A DNA stretch of 64,000 bases from Myxococcales bacterium (lineage in GTDB: Bacteria; Myxococcota; Myxococcia; Myxococcales; Myxococcaceae): assembly GCA_016191815.1 (NCBI GenBank), contig JACPVI010000019.1, forward strand, positions 1 through 64,000, read 5' to 3'. The position numbers and the translations under genes are program-made. Shown piece after piece: positions 8,890-15,832 of the stretch. Position 1 is the first letter of the stretch, and every line of letters begins with the position of its first letter. The notes under the pieces are model-generated. The model had not been told where the DNA came from and did no database searches. It saw only the letters and a program-made list of their open reading frames with translations.

Positions 8890-9080
8890 ATCTAAGTCGG
8901 TCGAGCGTCGAGAGTCGAGCGTCGAGGGTGACCGGTCGAGCGGGGTCGGGCGCCGGACGGCCTCCGGTCGAGGACGGATGTTCAGAGTCGGTCGACGGGC
9001 AAGTCGACCAGAGCCGCGCAGCCGCTGGACGGTCGCTCGACGCATTGCGCTCGACACTAAACGCTCGGCCCTCGACCGTT
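8890..9080. repeat. TCGA-rich intergenic repeat region between hpf and rpoN
   Basis: The gap is filled with short units such as GTCGAGCGTCGAG, CGGTCGAGCG and GGGTCGACGGGCAAG. Its distal part (CGCTGGACGGTCGCTCGACG ... GGCCCTCGACCG) is closely repeated at 20040-20098. No coding sense is seen. It looks like a dispersed intergenic repeat. Whether it carries a promoter for hpf is not clear. Confidence 0.5.
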
Positions 9081-10586
9081 TCAGTAGTATCGCTTCCGCT
9101 TGCTGCTCGGCAGCACTCCGAGGACTTCTCGGTACTTGGCGACCGTCCGCCGCGCGATCTCGATCCCTTGAGCCCGCAGTAGCTCCACGATGCGCTGGTC
9201 GGAGTAGGGGTTGCGGCTGTCTTCGCCCGCCACGATCTGCTTGATGTGGCTCTTCACCGCCTCCGAGGCGATGTCGTCCCCCGAGACCCGCGAGATGGAG
9301 GAGTTGAAGAAGTACTTCAGCTCGAAGATGCCCTGCGGGGTGTGCACGTACTTGCTCGTCGTCACCCGCGACACCGTCGACTCGTGCATCCCGATGTCCT
9401 CCGCCACGTCGCGGAGAATCAACGGCTTGAGATGGGCGATGCCCTTGTCCAGAAACTCGCGCTGGAACTTCACGATCGACTCGGTCACCTTGTAGATCGT
9501 CCGCTGCCGCTGGTGAATCGAGCGGATCAGCCACATCGCGCTCCGCAGCTTCTCCTGGATGAACTCCTTCGTCTTCCCCGGCGCCAAAGAGCCGTTCTTG
9601 AGCGCGTTCCGGTACATCCCCGAGATCCGCAGCTTCGAGAGCCCATCGTCGTTCAACACCACCGTGTACTCGTCGCCCAGCTTGTAGACGAACACGTCCG
9701 GAGTGATGTAGTGCGCGTCCTCCCCCGAGAAGTTGCGCCCGGGCTTCGGATCCAGCTTCGGGAGCAACCGCACCGCCTTCACCGCCTCCTCCAGCGACAC
9801 CTTCAGGTCCTTCGCGATCGCCGGGAGATTCTTCGACTCCAGGTACTTCATGTGCCGCTTGATGATCAGCCCCAACAGCGGCGCGTAGGCATCCCTCAGG
9901 TACTTGGCCTGGATGAGCAGACACTCCTGGAGGTCCCTCGCCCCACACCCCTTCGGCTCCAGCTCCTGCACCCGGCGAAGCGTCTTCTCCGCCACCCACA
10001 TCGGCACGTCCGCCTCGCTCGCCAGCCGGATCAGCGGGTCGCCCTCGAAGTCCGCCAGCTTGAGGTAGCCGTCCTCGTCAAGGTTGCCGATGATCAACAT
10101 CGCCACCCGCTGCTCCGCCTCGTTCAGCCGCAACATCCCCAGCTGGGTGCTCAGGTGCTCGAAGAGGTCCTCCTTCTTCACCAGATTTGCCTCGAAGGAG
10201 GGCAAGTCCTCGGTGTCGACGTTTCCCCGGTTGGAGGGCGTCGTCGGCTCGTTGAATTGGTAGCTGTTGAGGTAGGCCTCCCAGTCGATTTCCTGAGGTG
10301 CATCGTCGGCCTTCACCTCCTGCGTCGCCTCCGGAGCCGGCGCCGAGTCCACCGGCACCTCCGCGTTCTCCGCCTCCAGCGACGCCTCCCCAGGAGCCTT
10401 CTCCGCGAGATCGCCCTCCGCCGTCTCCTCCGGCTGCTCCAGCAACGGGTTCTGGTCCATCTCCTCCCGCACTTGCTCCAAGAGCTCCATCCGGGAAAGC
10501 TGCAACAGCTTGATCGCCTGCTGCAGCTGCGGCGTCATCACCAGCTGCTGCGAGAGCTTCAGCTGCTGCTTGAGTTCCATCGCCAT
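9081..10586 (-). CDS. rpoN: RNA polymerase sigma-54 factor
   Basis: About 501 residues from the chosen ATG. Region I is Gln/Leu-rich (MELKQQLKLSQQLVMTPQLQ), the acidic region II follows, and the C-terminus carries the RpoN box ARRTVAKYRE, which reads the -24 element. The frame is open up to a TTG at 10649, but ATG 10586 (or 10580) fits better: the protein then starts at the conserved MELKQQ and AGGAG lies upstream. It directs transcription from -24/-12 promoters together with AAA+ activators, one of which is at 51288. Confidence 0.95.
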   Translation of the reverse strand: MAMELKQQLKLSQQLVMTPQLQQAIKLLQLSRMELLEQVREEMDQNPLLEQPEETAEGDLAEKAPGEASLEAENAEVPVDSAPAPEATQEVKADDAPQEIDWEAYLNSYQFNEPTTPSNRGNVDTEDLPSFEANLVKKEDLFEHLSTQLGMLRLNEAEQRVAMLIIGNLDEDGYLKLADFEGDPLIRLASEADVPMWVAEKTLRRVQELEPKGCGARDLQECLLIQAKYLRDAYAPLLGLIIKRHMKYLESKNLPAIAKDLKVSLEEAVKAVRLLPKLDPKPGRNFSGEDAHYITPDVFVYKLGDEYTVVLNDDGLSKLRISGMYRNALKNGSLAPGKTKEFIQEKLRSAMWLIRSIHQRQRTIYKVTESIVKFQREFLDKGIAHLKPLILRDVAEDIGMHESTVSRVTTSKYVHTPQGIFELKYFFNSSISRVSGDDIASEAVKSHIKQIVAGEDSRNPYSDQRIVELLRAQGIEIARRTVAKYREVLGVLPSSKRKRYY

Positions 10587-10716
10587 CGAGTTCCCCGGTT
10601 CTCCTCTCGCCACCAGCGGTCGCGCGACCGCCATCAAGGACCGTGCCAAGGTACCAACTCCGGCGCCGCCCGTCTACCTGCCCCGCCGAGGCATACCGGT
10701 TGCAAACCAACACGCC

Positions 10717-10745
10717 GATTAATGAATCCAATAGGTTATTGACAA
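10717..10745 (-). promoter_or_regulatory. Candidate σ70-type promoter for rpoN-hpf
   Basis: On the minus strand TTGTCA (10745-10740) is followed after 17 bases by TTAATC (10722-10717), in an AT-rich island that contrasts with the GC-rich surroundings. It would give a leader of about 125 bases before rpoN. This is a motif match only. Confidence 0.35.
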
Positions 10746-10852
10746 ATGGAGAACTACCGGTCCCAGCTCGGCTTCACGGTGGGCTCGTGGGGAGGGTGGG
10801 GTCGCCCCAGTTGCATGCCGATTGAGGCCTCGCCCGGCCGACGGCAGCGCAA

Positions 10853-11614
10853 TCAGCCCTGCTCGAGGCGGAAATGCTCGCCGAGGTAGACTGCCCGCGC
10901 TCGCTCCGAAGCGGCGATCCGCGCAGGGGGCCCCTCCTCGAGGATGACGCCGCTCGCGATGATGTACGCCCGGTCGCAGATTCCCAGCGTGTCGCGCACG
11001 TTGTGGTCGGTGATGAGCACCCCGAGCCCGCGCGATTTGAGCCGAGCCACCTCTTTCTGCAGCTCGGCGATGGTGATGGGGTCGACCCCGGCGAAGGGCT
11101 CATCGAAGAGCATGAAGCGGGGGCCGGGGATGAGCGAGCGGGCTATCTCCGCGCGCCGCCGCTCGCCGCCGGAGAGCGTCTCCCCCAGACTGTCCGCCAC
11201 CTGGGCGAGGCGGAACTCGCCCAAGAGCTCCTCCGCCCTCGCCTGGCGCCCCTTGCGGTCCAGCCGGCGGTCCAGCTCCAACACCGCGAGGAAGTTCTGC
11301 CGCACCGTGAGCTTGCGGAAGATGGAAGGCTCCTGCGGCAGATAGCCCAGCCCCGCCCGGGCGCGCCGGTGCATCGGCAGGCCGGTGACGTCCAGCCCGT
11401 CGAGCATCACCGTGCCGGCATCCGGCCGCACCAGCCCCACCACCATGTTGAAGGTGGTCGTCTTGCCCGCCCCGTTCGGCCCCAACAGCCCCACCACCTC
11501 CCCCTGGCGGACCTCCAGGCCCACCCCGTCCACCACCCGGCGCCGCCGGTACGCCTTCAAAAGCCCGGAGGCGGACAGCAGATTGCCGCGGGAAGGGGAG
11601 TCCGGCTCGCTCAC
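10853..11614 (-). CDS. lptB: LPS export ABC transporter ATP-binding protein
   Basis: A 253-residue ATPase that powers LPS extraction by LptFG. Walker A GPNGAGKTT is at 45-53, the signature LSGGE at 147-151 and Walker B FMLFDEP at 167-173, followed by the switch His in ITDH. The GTG at 11614 overlaps the lptA stop (GTGA) and has a strong GGAGGAAAG Shine-Dalgarno, which decides the start over the longer open frame. The order lptC-lptA-lptB-rpoN is the standard one. Confidence 0.95.
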   Translation of the reverse strand: MSEPDSPSRGNLLSASGLLKAYRRRRVVDGVGLEVRQGEVVGLLGPNGAGKTTTFNMVVGLVRPDAGTVMLDGLDVTGLPMHRRARAGLGYLPQEPSIFRKLTVRQNFLAVLELDRRLDRKGRQARAEELLGEFRLAQVADSLGETLSGGERRRAEIARSLIPGPRFMLFDEPFAGVDPITIAELQKEVARLKSRGLGVLITDHNVRDTLGICDRAYIIASGVILEEGPPARIAASERARAVYLGEHFRLEQG

Positions 11615-12465
11615 CGCTTTCCTCCGAAGGGCAGCCGCTCGGAGCGAATCACCGTCCTCGCGTTCTCCACCTCTAGCGCGTCCTGGCCCACGGTGAAGGT
11701 CACCCGGGTCCCCCGCATGTGGTTGGGCCCCTGCCGCGCCTCCGGCTCTCCCGTCACCACCAGGACGCCGCTCCCGTTGTCGAAGTCCGCCCGGCCGCCC
11801 TTGGCCCAGCGCCCCTGGTCCCGCACCTCCACTCCGCCGGTGGCCTCGAGGCGGCGGATTTCCCGGTCCTCGCCGTAGTGCGCCACCAGCCGCTCGGCGA
11901 GGATTTCGGTCGGGCCGCGGAGCGCCCGCGCTTTGCCGGACCACACCGCCTCGTTGCGGCTGGCGTAGACCTCCAGCCGCCGGGCGTCCACCGTCACCCT
12001 CCCCTTCGGCACCGGGCCTTGGCCCAGCTCCTCGAAAAGCGTCCGCGCCTCCTCCACCTCCAAAACCTCGCTCCCGGCGGTGAACCTCACCTTGCTGCCG
12101 GCGACCTGCGCCCTCCCCACCTTTGCCCTGGGCTCTCCCGTCATCACCAAAAGGCCGGTCCGGTTGTCGAAGTCCGCCCGCTCGCCCTTCGCCCAAAGGT
12201 CGCCGTCCACCACCTCCACTCCTCCCTCGGCCAGCACTTGCTCCACTTCCTGCGCGCCGGAGTAGCTCACCGTGAGCCGCTCGCAGTTGATGGTGGTGGA
12301 GTCGCGGGTGGCCCGGGCGTTGCCGGTGTAGACCGCCTTTCGCTCCTTGGCGAAGACCTCGAGGCGATCCGCCGCCACCACTACCGGGCGCACCAGCGAC
12401 TCCGGGGTGAGCGCCGGTCCGGCGTCCGGCGAGAGCGCCAGATAGGCCAGGAGCGCCCAGCTCAC
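11611..12465 (-). CDS. lptA: LptA-type LPS transport protein with two OstA/LptA domains
   Basis: A 284-residue periplasmic protein that would form part of the LPS bridge. It holds two similar β-jellyroll repeats. The first, about residues 28-150, contains ADRLEVFAKERKAVYTGNAR, then WAKGERADFDNRTGLLVMTG. The second, about 157-275, contains ARRLEVYASRNEAVWSGKAR, then WAKGGRADFDNGSGVLVVTG. E. coli LptA has one domain and oligomerises, so a covalent double unit may replace a dimer. The N-terminus is short and hydrophobic (MSWALLAYLALSPDAGPA). Both ends overlap neighbours by GTGA. Confidence 0.86.
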   Translation of the reverse strand: MSWALLAYLALSPDAGPALTPESLVRPVVVAADRLEVFAKERKAVYTGNARATRDSTTINCERLTVSYSGAQEVEQVLAEGGVEVVDGDLWAKGERADFDNRTGLLVMTGEPRAKVGRAQVAGSKVRFTAGSEVLEVEEARTLFEELGQGPVPKGRVTVDARRLEVYASRNEAVWSGKARALRGPTEILAERLVAHYGEDREIRRLEATGGVEVRDQGRWAKGGRADFDNGSGVLVVTGEPEARQGPNHMRGTRVTFTVGQDALEVENARTVIRSERLPFGGKR

Positions 12466-12983
12466 CTTTCTCCCCCCAGCCGGCTGGAAACCGAAGGCTC
12501 GAAGAGGTAGCGCTCCTTGGGCAGGTCCAAGAAAAACCCGCCCGCCTCGAGCGCGTAGCCCGGCCCGCTCACCGTGGCCCTGTCCTTTCCGCTCACCAGG
12601 CCCTGGGCGCCTTCGATGAGCGCCCGCTCAGTGGCGCCCACCATCCCGGCGCCGGAGCGGGCCACCACCCCTCCGGAAAGCTCCACTCGCTTCGAGGGCA
12701 TCGCCCCCTGCGCCAGGGGGGCGCTCACCTCCAGAGCCGAGCGGTGAGCCACTTCCTGTCGCGGAGGAAAGCGCATCCTCGCGTCGCGGGCGCTGAACTC
12801 CGAAGTGAGCCGGAGGTAGGCCAACTCCGACGCGTGCCCCACTGCCGCCACCTGTCCTCCGCGGTAGCTCACCACCTTCACTCCGTACAGCTTCACCCAG
12901 GGGGCGCTCTCCTCGGCGCTCTCGGGTGGAGCCGGGGCCGGCAGGCAGGCATAGAGCGCCACGACGAGCAGGAAGAGTCGCAT
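12462..12983 (-). CDS. lptC: LptC-like LPS export protein
   Basis: A 173-residue protein with an N-terminal hydrophobic segment ending in ALYAC, which reads as a lipobox or a short anchor. The middle has the LptC-type alternation (VKLYGVKVVSYRGGQVAAVG, then LTSEFSARDARMRFP). LptC receives LPS from LptBFG and passes it to LptA. Sequence conservation in LptC is weak, so the call leans on its place directly before lptA and lptB, with a GTGA overlap. Confidence 0.78.
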   Translation of the reverse strand: MRLFLLVVALYACLPAPAPPESAEESAPWVKLYGVKVVSYRGGQVAAVGHASELAYLRLTSEFSARDARMRFPPRQEVAHRSALEVSAPLAQGAMPSKRVELSGGVVARSGAGMVGATERALIEGAQGLVSGKDRATVSGPGYALEAGGFFLDLPKERYLFEPSVSSRLGGER

Positions 12984-12996
12984 CGAACCGCCTCTA

Positions 12997-13962
12997 TCAC
13001 GCCGGAGCCGGCCGGGTCTTCCACCGCTGATGCATCCAGACCCACTGCTCGGGGGCCTGCCGGATGGCCGATTCGATGCCCGAGCTCAGAAGGGCGGTGA
13101 GCGAGTGGACCGCCTCCTCCCGGGAGCCCAAGTCAGGCGCCGCCACCTCTCGCATCGACAGCCGGTACTTCCCTCCCGCCTGTCTGTGGCAGAACCCCAG
13201 CACCACCGCCGCGCCGGTCCGAAGCGCCAGGTCCGCCGCCGCCCGGGGAGTGGAGGCCGGCCTCCCGAAGAAGGGCACGAAGACCGACTGCACCTTGGTG
13301 TCCTGGTCGATGAGCAGCCCCAGAATCTCTCCCGCCTTGAGCGAGCGCAGCATCTGCTTGACCGCCCCCGGCTGTCCGCGCCAGATGCTCCGGAGCCCCG
13401 CGGAGGAGCGAAACCGCTCGATGAGCCTGGTGAGGCGCAGGTCAGTGGCCTCCTTGGCAATCGTCTGGCAAGGGAAGCCGGCCAGCGCCACCCGCCGAGC
13501 CAACAGCTCCCAGTTGCCCACGTGCCCGGAGACGAATACCACCCCCCTCCCCTTCCCCAGCGCCGCCTCCAGCACCTTCCGGTCCGCCTCCGGCCACTCC
13601 ACCCACTCCTCCACCCTGGAGTCGAGCTGCCGGACGCACGAAAGCTCGAACGCACAGCGGCCGAGGTGCCGAAAGCAAGCGCGGGCGAGCGAGCGCCGCT
13701 CGGCTTCACCCAGCTCGGGGAAGGCCATCGACAGCGAGGCGAGGGCCTTCCTCCGCTCCCTGCGCGCGAGGGCGAAGGCCAAGGCCCCGAAGGACTCGCC
13801 GAGCCTCCCGGCCAGCTTCGCGGGGAGCAGCCCGACCAGCGCGAGGGCACAGCGGAGGAAGAAGTAGCGGACCGCCCGCTTGAGCCGCTTGGGCCAGCTT
13901 GCAAGGTGAGCCGCGGCGGCGGGCGCCGCCTCCAGCGCAGGTGCCTTTGGGACCAGACTCAT
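12997..13962 (-). CDS. Lysophospholipid/lipid A acyltransferase, LpxL/HtrB family
   Basis: A 321-residue inner-membrane acyltransferase. The HX4E catalytic motif is HVGNWE at 147-152, and MHQRWK near the end is typical of the family. These enzymes add secondary acyl chains to lipid A or to a similar lipid. The ATG at 13962 overlaps the stop of the upstream nucleotidyltransferase (ATGA). The longer frame upstream is only the overlap with that gene. It lies just before lptC (14-base gap), so acylation and export genes are co-transcribed. The exact acceptor is not known. Confidence 0.85.
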   Translation of the reverse strand: MSLVPKAPALEAAPAAAAHLASWPKRLKRAVRYFFLRCALALVGLLPAKLAGRLGESFGALAFALARRERRKALASLSMAFPELGEAERRSLARACFRHLGRCAFELSCVRQLDSRVEEWVEWPEADRKVLEAALGKGRGVVFVSGHVGNWELLARRVALAGFPCQTIAKEATDLRLTRLIERFRSSAGLRSIWRGQPGAVKQMLRSLKAGEILGLLIDQDTKVQSVFVPFFGRPASTPRAAADLALRTGAAVVLGFCHRQAGGKYRLSMREVAAPDLGSREEAVHSLTALLSSGIESAIRQAPEQWVWMHQRWKTRPAPA

Positions 13963-14654
13963 CCCACCGCTCGCCGCCTGGGCGCGCCGCGCGCCCGTTG
14001 CTCGGCCAAAAGCAGGCGGCGCCACCGCGACAGAAGCCTCCTCCGCCGAGCGTAGCCGCGCCGCTCGATGAGCCCAAGCGCGGCCTCCGCGCGACGTAGC
14101 TCCCCGGCGCCGGAGACGGCCAGCAGCGCTCGGAGGTCATCCAGGTCCTGTGGCCGGCGACGGTCGTCCTGAGAGAGCAACTTCAGTGCGAGGAGGTGTC
14201 CAGCTCTCGCCACGCGCAGCCTCAAGCCAGGCAGCACCTCCAGCTCGCGCGCATCGCGCACGACTTCCGGCTCTACGCCGGAGGACGCAAAGAGCAAGTC
14301 GACCGCCACTCCGTATGGCGAGGTGAGCCGAACCGTCGCCAGCCGGTGGACGCGGGTCCGCTCGACGGCGGCTTCGATTCGATAGCCGCGACCGCGCAGC
14401 GAGCTCACCAGCTCCTCCGCGGCAGCGTCGGAGTCAACCGACACCGCGAGATCCACGTCCCGAGTCAGCCTCGGCTGGGCGAGGGAGGACACCGCGAGCC
14501 CGCCGACCAACGCATGCGGCACCCCCATCTCGACCAGGTCGCCCACCGTGCGTCTCAGCGCCTGCTCGAGCGGGTTGCGCGCCGGGGCGGAGGCCAGCGG
14601 ATGGACCTTCCGGCGGCGTCTCCGCGCTCGGCGCCCGGTCGGGTCTGTCGCCAT
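13959..14654 (-). CDS. Nucleotidyltransferase, AbiEii/MNT-like, of a TA-type module
   Basis: A 231-residue protein from ATG 14654. The core reads HALVGGLAVSSLAQPRLTRDVDLAV, the GG...TxDxDL pattern of AbiEii-type nucleotidyltransferases. It is followed by YGVAVDLLFA, the third Asp, and by HLLALKLLSQDDRRRPQDLDDL, the usual C-terminal helical motif. It overlaps a small upstream gene in another frame by about 100 bases and couples to the acyltransferase downstream. Such pairs are annotated as toxin-antitoxin or abortive-infection modules. Being embedded in the lipid A operon is odd. Confidence 0.8.
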   Translation of the reverse strand: MATDPTGRRARRRRRKVHPLASAPARNPLEQALRRTVGDLVEMGVPHALVGGLAVSSLAQPRLTRDVDLAVSVDSDAAAEELVSSLRGRGYRIEAAVERTRVHRLATVRLTSPYGVAVDLLFASSGVEPEVVRDARELEVLPGLRLRVARAGHLLALKLLSQDDRRRPQDLDDLRALLAVSGAGELRRAEAALGLIERRGYARRRRLLSRWRRLLLAEQRARGAPRRRAVG

Positions 14655-14800
14655 CGGCTCACCTCTGCCTCGACATCCTCGTCCCTCACGCCTGGCTTCT
14701 CCCGCCGAATCCTCTGCCGGAGCAGCGCCTCGCCCAACGCGTACAGCTCCAGCGCCTGCTGCAACCGCTCGGCGGCTTGCTTCTCCCGTCGCCTCTTCAC
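14555..14800 (-). CDS. Small partner protein of the AbiEii-like nucleotidyltransferase
   Basis: An 81-residue basic, helical protein starting at GTG 14800 just after GGGAG. It contains ALELYALGEALLRQRIRREKPG and RWRQTRPGAERGD, a pattern I associate with small genes found directly upstream of AbiEii-type nucleotidyltransferases. The overlap of about 100 bases with the next gene, in a different frame, supports tight coupling. The last 15 residues lie deep in the overlap and may be poorly conserved. The function is unknown; it is a candidate antitoxin or adaptor. Confidence 0.6.
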   Translation of the reverse strand: MKRRREKQAAERLQQALELYALGEALLRQRIRREKPGVRDEDVEAEVSRWRQTRPGAERGDAAGRSIRWPPPRRATRSSRR

Positions 14801-14908
14801 GCTCCCACATTACTTGCCCGGACGCTCCAGTTCACCGGCGCCATCTTGCGCTCCCCCCTTCCGACCGAGTAGCAGTAACTTCGGCCAAAACCCACGGGGG
14901 GAAGTCCG

Positions 14909-15823
14909 ATGAGGCCGTGCCGCGTCTCGCTGCTTCTCTTCCTCGCCGCCGCCTCCGCGGTGGCGGCCGAGAAGGTGCTGGTGCCTGGCAGCCCGCCGCT
15001 CACCGAGGAGGTGGTGGGCCGCTTCACCGAATTCTTCGAGTGGGCCCTGGACGTGCAACTCACCGACGAGCAGCGGGAGTTGGTCCGCCAGGACCTCTCC
15101 GACTCCTGGCGCAAGAAGGACAAGGAGTCCATCACCGGGGTTTTGGACACCGTGGCGCGGCAGAAGGACTTCGCCCAGCTCTCCCGGACCGACCGGGAGC
15201 TGGTCCGCCAGCAGCTCACCACCGAGCTGATCGACGAGCTTCGCAAGACGCCGAACGACCCGCTCGCGAGGTGGGTGCTCCAGGTCTACGAGTCGGCTCA
15301 CCAGCCGATCGCCGAAGGGAGGCCGCCGCTCACCCGCCAGTCCGCCGACGCCTTCGTGGAGGTGCTCTGCTTCATGGTGAGCGAGGCTTTGGGCTCCTCC
15401 TTCAAGCCCGACCGCGCCCTCAAGGACGCCTGGGCCGCCTCGCTCGCGAAGGACTACCCGGGATTCTCCGAGGAGCAGAAACAACAGATAACCCGCATGC
15501 CGCTCTACTGGGCCGCGGTCCGCTCCACCTGGCCCAAGCTTCCGAAGGAGGAGCAGAAGAAGTACCGCGCCCAGTGGGGAGAAGGGGTGAAGGCGCTTTG
15601 GCCCCAACAGGCGAGCCCCGCCGCGCCCGCCGAGGGAGCCACCGCGGCCAGGCCTGCCGAAAGGGGCAAGAAGTCCGCCGCCGAGCTGATGCGCGAGTCG
15701 GCCAGCCGGCACCAGGCCTTCATGGGGATGATGAACCTCTCCATGCAGACCCACTACACCCGGATGAACTCCATCAACGCCCTGGGCGGCAGCCCCTGGA
15801 GGTACGAGTACCGCTACTGGTAG
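14909..15823 (+). CDS. Secreted protein of unknown function
   Basis: A 304-residue protein with a clear signal peptide (MRPCRVSLLLFLAAASAVAA). The mature part is helical and charged, with repeated QLTDEQRELVRQDL-like helices (about 50-110). The C-terminus has a Met-rich helix (FMGMMNLSMQTHYTRMNSI) and ends in an aromatic RYEYRYW tail. No family is recognised. It is convergent with the O-antigen ligase gene, with only nine bases between stops. Confidence 0.7.
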   Translation: MRPCRVSLLLFLAAASAVAAEKVLVPGSPPLTEEVVGRFTEFFEWALDVQLTDEQRELVRQDLSDSWRKKDKESITGVLDTVARQKDFAQLSRTDRELVRQQLTTELIDELRKTPNDPLARWVLQVYESAHQPIAEGRPPLTRQSADAFVEVLCFMVSEALGSSFKPDRALKDAWAASLAKDYPGFSEEQKQQITRMPLYWAAVRSTWPKLPKEEQKKYRAQWGEGVKALWPQQASPAAPAEGATAARPAERGKKSAAELMRESASRHQAFMGMMNLSMQTHYTRMNSINALGGSPWRYEYRYW

Positions 15824-15832
15824 GCCGCCCGT

